64,000 nt of DNA from the NCBI RefSeq assembly GCF_024582695.1, contig NZ_CP102081.1, positions 372,001-436,000 of the forward strand, read 5' to 3'. Below are positions 1-14,000 of this stretch, one piece after another; positions within the stretch are counted from its first letter, which is position 1, and every line of letters begins with the position of its first letter. The stretch is from Mycoplasma sp. 1578d. GTDB taxonomy: Bacteria; Bacillota_I; Bacilli_A; Mycoplasmatales; Metamycoplasmataceae. Under the pieces are notes generated by a model. The model made no database searches. It saw only the letters and a program-made list of their open reading frames with translations, and had not been told where the DNA came from. A program made the translations under genes and the position numbers.

Positions 1-2379
1 ACTGGTAATTACCAAAGTGTTATTGATGCTTTTATTGACCATATCAAACAATCTTTTGCAGAAAAATTTGCTCCAATCCCAACTCAAACCGGAGCTAATA
101 ATCAAGCTGGATTTTACATTAAGTTAAAGCAAAAACTAGACCCATTAAAACAAAACATCATGGGTAAACAACAAAACTTATACAAATACAATCAGGTTGA
201 AAGTTTAGAAACTCAATATGATGCTTTTGTTAACTCGATTAATTCAGCTGTACAAATTTACAATTCAATTAATGCTAAAAAAGAATCAGGATCACTTGCA
301 TATTTTGCTACTGTGATTGAACGATTAAATCATGACTTTATTGAGTTTGAAAAAAGTGTTAAAAATGCTGTCGCTCAAGCATTAAGCAAAAACCCACTTG
401 AACCGATATTTGCTGATATTTTTGAAACCATCCGTTATTCAGACACAACATCAAATCCGGATACAGCACAAATTATTCAGAAATTTCAAGGTTTTAAACA
501 AGGGATTGAAACCTTGAAAAATAATGTCAATACAGATCCTAACTTTGATTTTGCTACTCTAAATAAAACAACTAATATTCCAGATACTTTATACAGTTTA
601 TTACAATCATTAACTGCCTATAAAGATTGAATTACTTTAGACGATAATAAACAGCTTTTATTAAAGTCATTAGATGATAATCCAAATCAAACTAATGACT
701 TTATGCCAACTGAGCAAAGTTTAAATGATCTAGCAACTTTTGATAAAAAATACAAAGTAATTGTGACTAATAAATCATATACTCGTTCTAAGTTTGTTTC
801 TAAGTTTAATGAAATTATTGCCCAAAATACTAATAATGGTTCACAACCTGAAATGGTTGAAATTCACAACAATCCTGACTTTTTAGACATGTTTGAACAA
901 TTTGCTTACACTAGCAAAGATGTGACCAGCGATAATCAAGTTAAATCGATATATTCGCCAATTAAGTTTAAAGTGTATATTAAAAAATACGATCAAAATG
1001 GTTGATTTAGTATGGTTGCACCAACTCAAGCCGAAGTTGATCGTCAATCGCTTAAAGCTAAAATTGTTTATTCATACGAATCACAAGCCACTGATATTGG
1101 AACTTTAAAAGTCGAAAAAGAAGTAGTTATGACTTTCCAAACTTTAGATAAGATTCAAATTACTAATGGAACTACCAGTATTTTTGTAAATAATAACAAC
1201 CAAGCTGGTTATGCTGCTAAATATGAAGTTATTGATGTTGATGAAGCTGGATGAAATATTCCTCAAGTATCAAGTGCAAGCGCTTCTAATGCTGCAAGCG
1301 TAAAAAATGATGTTATCACTAAAGTGTATAACAAAATGAAGTCGGCTATTTTCAATTTAAATTCAACAAATTCAACTGAAAATACAAGTACTCATATTCT
1401 TGAACCGAATTCTAAATATAAATCAACTTGACAAAATAGTACTGATCCAGCTCTAGCAAATCTTAATTCTACAACTACTGGAAGTGCTTCTCGAATAAGT
1501 GCTTATTTAGATAAAGATAACCGAAATACTAACAACAGATATAGTTTTGATATTGAAAATCAATCTTCAATACCAATTACCTTTAATTTGAGTTTAACCA
1601 CATCTAAAGATGATGAACGTTTAGTAATTATTCCAAAAGACAATGAAAAAGGTTTTGCGTTTTTACAACTTCAACCTGGTTATATCACTGGATTTCCAAC
1701 TCACGGAGCTGCAAGTGGTACAGGTACTCCTGAAATCTATGATTTTATTCTTAGAGAACTTCCGGATTCAGGTGGTCAAAATCTTTGAAACGATTCGTCT
1801 TCTTGATGAAATACTCCAAATTCAAGAATTCCTACCGGAATAAACGTTATTCTATATGAATTTAATATTGATTATGATCCTGTGTTAAGAAAAGTGTACT
1901 TATACAACTCGTGAATGGAAAATGTTTTCTATGGAATCAGTAAAAATGCTTTCAAATCAAATCTGGATATTCAAAAAACTAAAACAGAACTTAAGACAGA
2001 TGATCAAACCTTCTTGAATCAACTTTCAAATAATTTTGGGTCAAATCCAGCAAATTACACACCTACTCCAGCTGAATTATCAAGAACAATACAAATTTAT
2101 TCAATTTTTAATAATCAAGTAATGCCCGATTCTGGATCTTCGCTTTTATTTTCTAGTTCAACAAAATTTCCTGGAGTTGCAGCAGTTTATCCTTTAAACG
2201 GGGGACAAAAAGCAGTGTTCCGTTCAAACCCAAATACTCCAACAACTGCTCAAATCGCACCTACTCCAAATAAGGAATTTTCAACAAATCAAAATCCTAG
2301 AAATTCACTACAAAAATCTTCAGCTCGTGGAGTACTTTACTCGGCCACAATTGGTGAATTCTGATTTAAACTCCGTTAA
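1..2379 (+). CDS. Giant surface protein, C-terminal part (5' end outside window)
   Basis: The reading frame is open from base 1 to a TAA at 2377-2379 when TGA is read as Trp, giving 792 residues of a longer protein. The first half is Asn/Lys/Gln-rich and predicted helical or coiled-coil. The rest is richer in beta-type sequence and ends GEFWFKLR. It matches the C-terminus of the gene ending at 19664 closely: both carry SIYSPIKFKVYIKKY, VDEAGWNIPQV and an FWFK-x-R ending, so the two are paralogues. I recognise no catalytic motif. By analogy with other giant mycoplasma proteins it is probably surface-exposed and involved in adhesion, gliding or host contact, but that is inference. A factor-independent terminator follows, so this gene probably ends its own transcript. 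Confidence 0.85.
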
Positions 2380-2405
2380 AATTCATTATATTTTAACAAA
2401 AAAGC

Positions 2406-2441
2406 AAAACGCACTTCTAAATGGTGTGTTTTTGTTTTTTT
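2406..2441 (+). terminator. Terminator after the first giant gene
   Basis: A 9-bp stem (AAAACGCAC with GTGTGTTTT, one G-U pair) with a 9-base loop is followed by a T-rich run. It lies 27 bases after the stop codon. Confidence 0.75.
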
Positions 2442-2529
2442 GGAGAAAATAATATAATATATAGGATTTACTTAATTTTAAGTTTAGTAAATATGAAATT
2501 GATTTCATTCATTTATTCAATTATTGGGT

Positions 2530-2535
2530 TATAAT
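2530..2535 (+). promoter_or_regulatory. Candidate -10 box for the second giant gene
   Basis: A perfect TATAAT lies about 100 bases before the ATG at 2637, between the terminator and the gene. No convincing -35 box sits at 16-18 bases, which is common in mycoplasmas. Other AT-rich hexamers nearby could serve instead. Confidence 0.35.
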
Positions 2536-2636
2536 ATTTTACTATATAGTTATAGTATATATATATTGAGAAAATTTTATTATTTTTATCCCAAAAATTA
2601 ATTTAAAATTATCTATACAAATTTGAGGAGTATTTT

Positions 2637-5600
2637 ATGAGAAATTCCAAAAAAGCTATAACCATCCTAGGAATTAGTACTGGTATCGGAGCAGGAGCTG
2701 CGATTATTTCTGTGGGAACATTGCTATCTTTACACGATTCTTTTAAGGTCTTACCTAAACAAACTTATTTTTTTTCAGAGCTTCAAAAACAAGTCCTTAA
2801 AACCGAAAATGCACTAAAATCAGTTAAAGAAAAAAATAAAACAAGCCCAGAAATAAAACAACTTGCTTCTGAAGTCGATTTTGCTAATCAGCTTTTAGCT
2901 AATGAAAATTCATCAATTGCATTAATGATTGAACAGAGAAATAAGCTCAAGCAATTGACTCCTAAAGCAATGTTAAGTGTTACTGATGACGCTATTGAAG
3001 TAAAGAATTTAATTAATGAATATTACTCTTTAGTTAAAGATGTTGATTTTCAAAGTACTATTAAATCCGCCAAAGATAAAGTGATTAATTCGATTTCTTC
3101 GTCTGAGAGCAAATCTTCAGCTTTAAAGAATTTTTATAGTGTTATTGACCCTTTAATTGAGCGTCAAAATCAATTTTCATTTGAATTGGAAACCAAAATT
3201 TGAACTAATCATGAACAATTAGTAAGAAATAATTCCAATTTATTTAGTGCACAAGAAAAAAGCGCACTTCTTTCAACTATTGATCAAATTTTAAACTTGT
3301 TAGCTCAACCAGAATATTCTAAAGACGCAGTACTCGAGTACGAAAAAGTTTATGATGAAATGATTACCAAACTCAGAGTTAACAAGACACAAGAAAATCA
3401 AAATTTAAATAATTTTTTAAAGAATGTTATTCGTGTCCGGAACGAAGTTAATAACTTAGATATTGAAAATTCTCTCAAAAACAACTTTTTACAACGAATT
3501 GAAGATTATAAAAATACTGCTCTAAATGCTTCACCAACACTAGCAGTCACTAAAGCTCAAGAAATAGAATATTTAAATACTTTAGTTAACAATCAACTTG
3601 ATACATTAATTCAAGAAACACCAGATACAGATAAATTATTACAAACTCTTTCGCAGAATTTAAACAATTTAAAATCAATTAGCACTAATCCAAAAATTCA
3701 ATTACTTGTGCAAGTGCAAATTGATAATATTTTGAAAAATCCTAAAGAAACACCAAATGATATTTTAAATAGTATTGCTCAAACCAGCAATTTAGAAACC
3801 AGTGTTAAAAATATCTCCAATTTAATCAATACTATTCAAAGTAACATTAAAAAATATGTAGATGAAAAAAATCTTTCACAAATAGATGCTCAAAAATTCA
3901 ATACACAATTAAACGATATTGTTGAATCAAAACTTAATAATGTTAATGAATATTTAGAAAAACTTAATGATCTTCATAATAACATTTACGATAACGTATT
4001 GTTAGCTTCAGTGTTTAAAAATTCTCTGTCAAAATTAAATAATCAAATTTTAGAATCTCAAAATAAGGGAAGAGATGTTAATAAGAATGTCTTAGCTAGA
4101 ATGTCTTCTCAAATATTGTCATTGTTAAATGGCAATGTTTCGGTTAAAGAGCTTAACGATGCTTTAAGAATTCAAAGCAATCTTTTAAGAGAAATTAATC
4201 GGAAAGAGTTAAAAAGTTGATTTGATTTATCACAAGCGTTCCTTAATGGTGAAGGTGTTATTTCATCAGACATTAGAGATCGTTTAGAGTTTTTAAATTC
4301 AAAAGCAATAGAATTAATTCCACAAGACTCTACTGCCATTCGTGAGGAATTGCAAAATTTAATCGAACAATATCGTACTGAAATTGAAAAAGCCAATATT
4401 AGCGATGGACTTTCGAATGTTTTGTCAAAATTCAAAATAACTAAAGATGATCTCTTTAGTATATTTGATGCTAAAGACGGAAAAATTGATTCTTCTTTTG
4501 GACAAAAACTTTTTGAGCAAGCTCAAGAACTCAAAAAGCAAGCTGAAATTACTGCTCAAAATCCGAATCTTAATGCATTTCAAAAAGAAAAAAGATTTAA
4601 CGAAATTCAGCAACAACTTACTAATTTAACTAATAACGCCCAGAACTTTAAAGATCTTGAACATTCAGTTGCACTTGGTGAACAAACTATTTTTTCATCA
4701 AACGGAAAACGGGCTGAACAAGCGTATTTACAAGCTCAAGCATTAAAAATTAATCAAGTTAAAGCAGATATTCTTTCAGCTTTGAACCAAGCAAGTACTG
4801 CAAACAATGTTTCTGATTTAGTCGATCAAATGAACGATGCTATTAAAGAATACAAAGAAAAACAAGCTGAGTATCAAAGTGGACAAGCACTTAAAGATAA
4901 TTTCCAAAGAATTAAAGATGTTTTTGCTCCTTATGCACTTAACGGAGTCCCAACTCCAGTGCAAAAAGCATTAACTGATAAACTCACTGATTATCAAAAC
5001 GAACTTTCAAATACAAATTTAAATAGCGAACAAAGAGCTGCAATTAATGAGAAAATTGCTAATTTAATGAATGTAGTTGAATCTGCTAAAGAACTTGAAG
5101 TGAGAAATAATAATCTTAAAACTTTAATAGCCGATACTGAAAGTGCTGATTATGGAACTTTTACTCCAAAACAACAATTCACTAAAGCAAAAGATTTAAA
5201 CCAATCAACTGATCAATTTATTAATACACTTTTTAAGCCTGATTTTGATAAAGATCAAATTAACGCTCATACACAAGCGCTTTCGGACGAATCGAATCAA
5301 CTTTCACTTGCAATTTCTGTAGCCTTATTGCGCAAAACCAATAATGAAATTCTTAAAAATAAAATCACAAATACTAATTTTAAGAATGTTAGTCCTTATA
5401 ATAAAATTAACGATTCAATCGATAGTATTAACACTCAAACTGAAAACTTAATTGGTGATCCACAAAAAACTCAAGCTCAAATTGATAATTTAGAAAGTAG
5501 CATTAAAAAATACTTAAAATTAGCCCAATCACTAAAAGCAAGTGCCGAAAAATTACAAAATATTAATCAAAACGATAATCCAATAACTTATAAAGCTTTA

Positions 5601-8600
5601 TTAGATTCGATTATTGATAAACCACAAGGCGGGACTTTAAACGAGCCAAACAATAGTTTGATTAATTTTGGAGATTCGGTTTCAGTAATTAATTTTAAAA
5701 CTCGAATTTTAAATGATGAACTTAGCAAGTCTACAACTCGTTTACAAGCCGAAAATAATATTAAACAACTTGAAATGGTTTATAACACTACTAACAAAAA
5801 TCAAGCAATTTTTGATGATGCAATCACTACTTTTAATGCAAAAATTGCTGATTACAAGATTAAATTGGCTGAATTTTATGCTTCTGCTTCAAGTCTAGCA
5901 ACCCTAAATGATGATATTGTTTTTTCTAAGAATCGTGAACAAGCAATTCGAAACGGCATTCAAAAGGAATGAGATGATGCAATTGCACTAAAAACAAAAT
6001 TAAAAAATGAATATGACCAGCGTAAAAAAGCCGACCATTTAAATAGTTCAACAAATACTGATGCTGTATTTAGTCAATTTGATACTTTGAAAGAGGCTCA
6101 AGATGCCAATGGAAAGAAAACCACTTTAACCAAACAATTATTATCTCAATTAGATTTACTTCCGCTTGCTTATACTAAGGATTCATTCTTACAAACTGCA
6201 AAAGAATTAAATAATAAATTCAATGCGTTTAATAATTATGATCAATCAATCAAAACTAATTATAGTGACAAATGAAAAACGATTATCACAAATTGAAATA
6301 CTGCAATTCAAAACACTGTTTCTAATTATAATGACTCATCAGACTTGGTAAAGATCAAGCGAGATTATGCTAAAATTTCATCTTTAAGTTCGTTAATCAA
6401 TCAATTACAAACTATTTTTGATTATTTGAATACTCCATCTAAATCTACTCCATCTGAAAAGAATATTCAAGTTCTAACTACTCAACATCCAAATAATAGT
6501 TTATTTGCTAAACTCAACGATACTAATGCTTATACTAATGCTGATGATCACTTCTTTTACACAAAAACTCCAGATAGTATTATTGGATTAAGAAATGAAT
6601 TTCGTGATTTATACTTTGACACTGTTTCGCTTGAAGATGCTAAGGCTTCAGAATTAAACAAAATTAAAAATTACAAAACCGAAGTAGATAATAAACTTAC
6701 AATGCTTGCTAATATTGATTCAGAACTGAAAACTCAACTTGATAATAAACTAAATGATTTGATGAATCGTACCAATGCCGTGACTATGAAACAAGCACTT
6801 ATTGACATTGATAATGAGCTTAGTTCAATCCAATTCAAAGAAGAAAATCTCAAACAGCTTGCTATTGTCACAAAAAGAGCTAAGGATTTAGTAACTAATA
6901 AAACCAAAGCAGCACAAAGCTCAACAGGAAAACAATCAATTCTCACTCAAATTACTAATATCTACAACACTTATATGAGTGATTATTTAGCTATAAGTCC
7001 AGTTGATTTAATTGCTAAAGATCGTGATCTTGAAGATCAAATTAGTTTGTTCAATAAGTTTGAGCAAGTATACCAATCAGTTCAAAATAAAAAATCAAGC
7101 ATTCCAAACACATATCCAGACGGTACTGGAGCTCACGGTACTGGTCAAGAAGCCAAAACCAAAATGCAAGCATATTATGATCATTTAACAAGCTTGCTTG
7201 ATGCAGGATCTGTTACTCAAAGCAAATTGTTTAATGTGCAAAATACTCTGACTTCACTTGATAAGTTAATTGCTCTGCAAAATGAAAAAATTACAACTCA
7301 AAATCAAGTATTAAGCACTACTGATTATAATAATTTTGAGTATAAAACTGGAACTAATTATAATTATGGATTTGAAAATGATGCTAAGAAACTCGCCGAT
7401 ACTATTTTAGAAAATATTCCAACTACAAGTTCAACTGCCACTGAAATTGATACTACTTTATATCCAAATTTACTTAATTCGTTCTCAGATGTGCGTGATT
7501 TATATCTAGCTCGTAAAAATGGTCTTGATCTAATTTATAAATCAACAGCCCCAGACAAAGGAACCAAGGTCAAACAAGTTGATCAATTAAACACCCAAGG
7601 AACTACTACCCTTGATTTACAATATCAGACATTAAAAACTAAAGCAGACGAATTCTTTCACACTCAAGCTCAAGCAATTGCAAATGCAACTAATCGTGGA
7701 GAAATTGATAATGCAATTATCAACGTAGTTGAAAGCGATGTTTTCTTTGAAAAATACAAACATATTGCGCAGTTAATTAAAAAAGCTAATGATGTGAAAA
7801 ATAGTATGAATAGTGGTTCAAGTACCAATATTGCTAATGATAGTAATGTCCAAGCTTCATTGAATAAACTGCAAACCGAAATTACTAAAGGAGAAGGTTA
7901 CTTCTATAGTGAAAAAAGTAATGCTAATTTAGATAGTAATATCTTTTTCTTAGACACATATACTAAGAGATTGCAATTAGCTCAACAAGCTGCTCAAGAA
8001 TTAGCTAAATTAAATAGCTTTAACTCTACTCCTGGAAACGCAGAATATTTAACTAATAATGCTAAAAACCCATTAAAAAACATTATCAATAGCATTTTTA
8101 CTGATTTAAATAATAATCCTTCGCTAGAAACTGAAGATAACTATAATATTTTAAAAGAAAAGTATCTCACTGGTTCATCGAATAACTCATACAATATTGC
8201 TTTTATCAATTCAAAAATTCTTCAAGCTAATATTTATAAAGCTCAAACATATTTAGACAAATATAATTCACAAATTAATAATCCAAATTATGAGCCACAA
8301 AATATTAAAGATCTTTATACTCAATTACAAACTAAAATAAATGAAGCAACAAGCGCACTAGAAAATAACACTCATAACGAAGAAGATAAGTTGCGTCTTG
8401 CTTCAGAGTTATACAATTCAAATAGTGGAATTTTAGATTTAATTTTAAAAGCCGAAACCGCTAAAGCAAAAGCAGTTTTTGCTAAAAACTCAGAATTAAA
8501 TAAATATTTAAATAGCCATTATACAAATCCAAATGCCACTCCTAAAGAAAATGATTATGAACAAATAGCTTTAGATGCAATTAAAAACATTGATATTGCA

Positions 8601-11072
8601 ACTGCTGATAAGTTATTTACTTTCAATTCAACTCTTACAAGCGCAGTTGAAAAATACAAAGAACAAAGGTTGCTTACTTTCAAATGAGAAGCTAATCGTT
8701 ACAACTCATACAAATCTAAGTTTGAACAATTTTACAATTTCCTCAATGCTTCTCAAACTCAAGGAGCAACTAAAGAATTTATTTTAAAAGTAACCGGTAT
8801 TACCCAAGACGAATTAAATCAATTCGCTAGTGCAGCATTACTAACAGCATCAGATACAACTCACACTAATGCATCAACTTATGCACAAAAACTAAATGAA
8901 AGTGATGCTGACATTAAAACCTGATTAGATACATTTACAAACAATGATGTTATTGAAGTTTTATCAAATGTTGCTAGCGAGTTCTTTGATTATTATCAAA
9001 ATTTAATTTCAATTAAATCAATTCCTTCAATTTTACTTTCGATTAGTAATCTAAAAAGAATTGATGAACAGTTAATTGATGATAATTCAGTTGAAAATGC
9101 TCGTTTCACTTTAATTCAAACTAATTCAATAACTAATGATTTGACCAATCGAATTAATAATTTTCTTACTGAAATGAATTCAATAACTAATAATAGTTCA
9201 AGTGATATTCGAAACGAAAATGATGAATCGAATATTATGTTTAATCAAGCGACAACAACCGCTATTACAACATCTAGAGACACATACTTTAATACCTACA
9301 AACAAATTGTTTTAACTTTGGCAAAAGCTAAAGAAAAACTTGAGCAAATTGTTTTTGGAACCAGTGATACTGACCCAAATACTCTTCAAAAAGCAATTGC
9401 TAAGTTCATTGAAGGAATTACCGGATTTGATGGAAGATCACAAATTAGCAATTTACTTAAATTCTTTGCTAGTGCTGATCAGATTTCTCCAAATTTAGCT
9501 TCAAATAATGATAAATTTAGTGATCTTAAAAATGAATATGCTAAAATCTCAAGCTTGTCAGTTCAAAGTGAACATCAAGTTGAAAACTTACAAAAAGCAA
9601 GTTCTACTGATTTTGATATTTACAGTGCAATTACCAATGGATTTAGCACTGCATTATCATTATTTAAATGAATGGCTAATCCCGATAATACTAACTTGTT
9701 TTTTAATTATTTATTCAAAACCGAAAATGGTAAATTAAACTACGAAAACATCACCCCCAAAGATTCTACTTCGCTTGAGACATTTGATAATTTATTAAAT
9801 GGCAATCAAATTACCGAACAGAACATTAGTATTGACAATACCAATTTCAAAGCCAAAAAACTTAACGATCAATTTGATGCTACAGGAGCAGGATTAATTG
9901 GCAATTTATTTAATACTTTTAATATTTTAAAAGGATCAGCATCTATCTTTAATACCAGCAATGTTGAAGTTTTTGTCTATAAATCAACCGATCCTAATGC
10001 TCAATATCTTAGATCGCGTTTAACATCAGATCCTTCAATAAAACGTGGATTTGTTAATCTTTACTTTAAATTTCATAAACCAGCTGCTCTAACCGAAAAT
10101 ACTAGTGCATTTGGAAATGTCAATGAATTTGGTATCAAGTTTGAAAATGTGGGAATTAATTTTAAAACTTTAGATCAATTTGTTATTAGCAAAGCAAATA
10201 TTCAAAACACAACAACATTACAACAAACATTATTTACCGCAGAACAAGCCGGATGAAACAATGTGCAAGCCCCATCTAAATTCTTAGGAGCATTCAGTAA
10301 ATATTCAACTGTGCAAGCCCTTGCTCAAAATCTAGATTACTTTACCGAAAATGTTAACGAAGATATTAACGCTGCTCCTTCAAGTACTACAAACTCGTCT
10401 AGAAACTTTAGAGTTAAGGTTAAACTGACTTCTGCATATAAAGGATATACACAAGCTGGAAATACTATTTTTTGAAAAACCCTTAACCCTAACTTAGCTT
10501 CGGATACTGGAATTGAATATCAAAATAATCCTAATTATTGAGAAGGGATTGTCACTCAAGCTCAAAATACTTCTCTTGGATGAAAAAATAATTATCAATA
10601 TCAATACAATAGCACTACTGATGCAGGTAAGAACTTGTTATTCTTGCCTCTAGTAATTGGAATTCCAGTATTTGATACAACAAATAATAATGATGCTGGT
10701 TTGATGGTTATTTCATGACAAATTCTCAACCGTTTTGACAAAAACAAAACCACCAGTGTCCAAAATATTTCGCTTGGTAATTCTGACGTTATTCGTCATG
10801 TCTTCTTCTTTAAACGGACAATAGCTGGTAAAGCAACAGGTGCTCCAACAGAAGGACTTCCACAATTCTATGATTATGTAATGAAGAAACTTAAAATCAG
10901 AGACGTGCTTGCCTTTACTTTTGATAATTTAAAACCTTCAAAATTATGAGATGCTGATCAATATGTACAAAGAGATGTTGCTAAATCAGGAAAAGGTGGA
11001 GTTGGATATACAGATTTTGAAAATGCTATTGGTGCAAATGGAAGATTTGATGTTCAATTCAAATTACACTAA
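2637..11072 (+). CDS. Giant N-terminally anchored coiled-coil surface protein (2811 aa)
   Basis: A single frame from ATG 2637 (GAGGAG ribosome site about 10 bases upstream) to TAA 11070-11072, interrupted only by TGA. Residues about 8-32 form one hydrophobic segment (ITILGISTGIGAGAAIISVG) after a short basic N-terminus, so the protein is probably membrane-anchored or secreted with the bulk outside. About 2200 residues of Lys/Asn/Gln/Leu-rich helical sequence follow, then a C-terminal region of roughly 450 residues that is more beta-like, with a TAEQAGWN segment comparable to VDEAGWN in the neighbouring paralogues. No enzyme motif was seen. The next giant gene starts 15 bases downstream, so the two are very likely co-transcribed. 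An adhesin, gliding-machinery or scaffold role is inferred from size and layout only. Confidence 0.85.
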
Positions 11073-11087
11073 TTAAGGAGGAATTTT

Positions 11088-14000
11088 ATGCTTAAAAATA
11101 AAAATATTAAAAAAGCTTTTGTATTAGTTCCGACCACTGCAGCTACACTTGCTATTGGTTTAGGTGCTACTCTATCTTTAATTCATTCAAAAGAAGCTGT
11201 CAATACTTCGACTGTATACGGAAACTTTTTGCAAGGCGAGAATTTATTTAAACTTTATTCTCCATATTTTCAAGGTTTCGATCAACACGATCAAGTATTA
11301 AACATCTATCGCTCAGCTAAGGCTGATTGACAATCCAAAGATAAAAAACTCCAAGATAAATTAGTGTCACTTGACAAGGCACAAGCAGCAGCTTTTGATT
11401 TTTACATTAACCACATTAACCAAATTCCTTTCAAAGACCAAGAAGCTCTTATTTTTTGAAATAAAGTTTTAACTAATCAAGAGGATCGGATTCGTGAACT
11501 CGATCTCAAAGATCAACTAACTCAACTTAAAGATGATCAATCAATTAAGTTTTTAGACGATTTATTTACCGCTAACGAAGCTCAAAAAAAAGAGTATTTA
11601 AAAAACCTTTCTCAAGGAATTTCTAAATTAGTTGTTGTCCAAAATAACGATTTAATGCCATATATTCAACTTTTAGAAACAACGGCTAACAAAATTGATA
11701 ATCTTCCTTTCCAAGGACTTAAAAAAGATGTTACTTCTTCATTAACTCCACTATATTCGAGAATTATTAGTGCTAATATCCGTTTAAACGAAATACAAAT
11801 TGCATCACAAGATACTAAAAATGAACTTGATAAACTTAAACAAGTTCTTGATGATTCGCAAACTGAAATTAATGAGATTAACGAGTATTTAAAACAAATT
11901 GAACCATATGTACATAATACTGCTTATTCAGCTAGTGAACAAGCAAATGTACAAAAGTTTCTTGATTCAACTAAAATTAATTTAGATATTGCACTTAACA
12001 AAGCTGATATTAATCAAATTCACAACAGTGTAGTAACTTTTTATCAACAAATTTCAGATACACAAAAAACTACAACTGAAATTAAACAAGTAATTAAAGA
12101 TTTAACCACTTATGTTAATGCCTTTGATCCGATTTTAAGATTTAACCAAGAAATGGTTAATTCGCTCATCGATCAGACACTTTTAATTAACAATAAAAAA
12201 GAGCTTATTTCAGCCAAAAGCAATCTTTTTAGTGTCTTTTATGCTCTTAAATTTTCAAACCAATTGATTACTGAACTAAAAAGCAAAATTAAATCAGCTT
12301 TGGATAATAACATTATTACTCAGAAACGTTCAACCATTTTAAATTCACAAATTGATGCTATTGTCAATCAACATTTATCGGCTCAAGAATTAGCAAATCA
12401 AATTTTTGCATTTTATAATGTTGAAGACAAAGAACTTGAAACACTTACTTATCTCAATAATGAGCTCAAGCTCATCCAAACACAAATATCTGAAGTTAAA
12501 AGATTTAAATTCACTAGCAAAGATATTGCTGGGCAATTAACCGAGTTAAACAATCAAGTGATTAAAACATATTCAAACGATGTTACTTCGTCCTTTTTAA
12601 CAACAGTTAAAAATCAACTTAATGAAATTCTTAGAAATATTTTAAAAAGTGATTTAAAACAATTAATTGATTTATTGAATAAAGAAATCAAAAAGATCAA
12701 TAATTTAAATGAGCCCATTAATAAAAATATTGTAAATGAAGCCCAAAAACTCAATGCTGAAACTAGCATAATGGTCCAAGATTTTAATCCAATCCCCTCG
12801 GCTCGTTTGATTGAACAAATTAAAACTTATGATATTAAGCTTCAAAACCTAATTAATGCTGACAAGCAAACTCAAGTTGAAAATTTTTCAAATTTTACTG
12901 ATCATTATATGAAAACTGTATTTTCAAATAATGATGATACTTACCATCCAACACAAAACGAAAAAAAACGGATCGACTTATATGATCAATATAAAAAACA
13001 ACTTGATGATCTCCGTGCACAAATAAACGATGGAAATGGTGATCCAAAGTTAGCACAAGATATTGAAACTATTTCTGGTAAACTACGTAATTTAACTAAT
13101 ACCGGGAATGATTTTAGACAACTTTCTAACCTTGACAAACAAGCACAGCAAGACACATTCGAAAAAACTCATGGACCAAACTCACTAGCTCTCGAACCTT
13201 ATATTAACGCTGTAAATCAAGCCCGAGAAGAAGTGGAACAATTATTTAGTAATCCTGATGCTACATTAGAACAAATCCAAAATGCTAAAGATAGTTTGCA
13301 AAAAGCACTTGATGAACTTAATCATGCTGATAGTAAAATCTTGCTTGAACAAAAGCTTGCTCAACTCAAAAATACTATTGATCAACAGTATACTAGCGAA
13401 CCAAATTTATCTGGATCTTTAGCTCTGTTAAAACAATACAATGATTTGCTTTTAGCTTCGCAAGCCCCATCAAATCAAGCTAAAAGCAATGAGATTATTA
13501 GTAAAGCAAATAAATTAATTGAACTCACCCCCCAATTATATGAAGCTGAGATTAATAAAAAACGTTTGCTTGATATTATCGGAGATAAAAACTCAGGCAA
13601 ATACACTAATGATAAAACAATTGATGCTATTGGTAGGGGAAATCTTGAAATTATTAGCATTGATCGATTAATAGATCAATTAAATAACCCAGATAACATT
13701 CCAAACCTTGCTTCGTTTGAAAATGCTAAAACTGAATTACTTGAACGAGGGAATGAAATTTTACTCGCTTATGAGCAAGATAAAATCAATCTAATCAATC
13801 AAGCAATTCAAAAAACTAAAAATAGCAATAATGGCGGAGCAAATGATGCTTATGCTATTTCACTAAAAAAAGTTGATAATTATGCAACCATACAAAAATC
13901 ACAACTTAACCTAGAACATGCTCAAGAATCTGGTGAAAAAATGGAATTATTCCAAGAACTTGCAAATGTTTCAGCCAAATTACTCGAGTCATATAATTTA

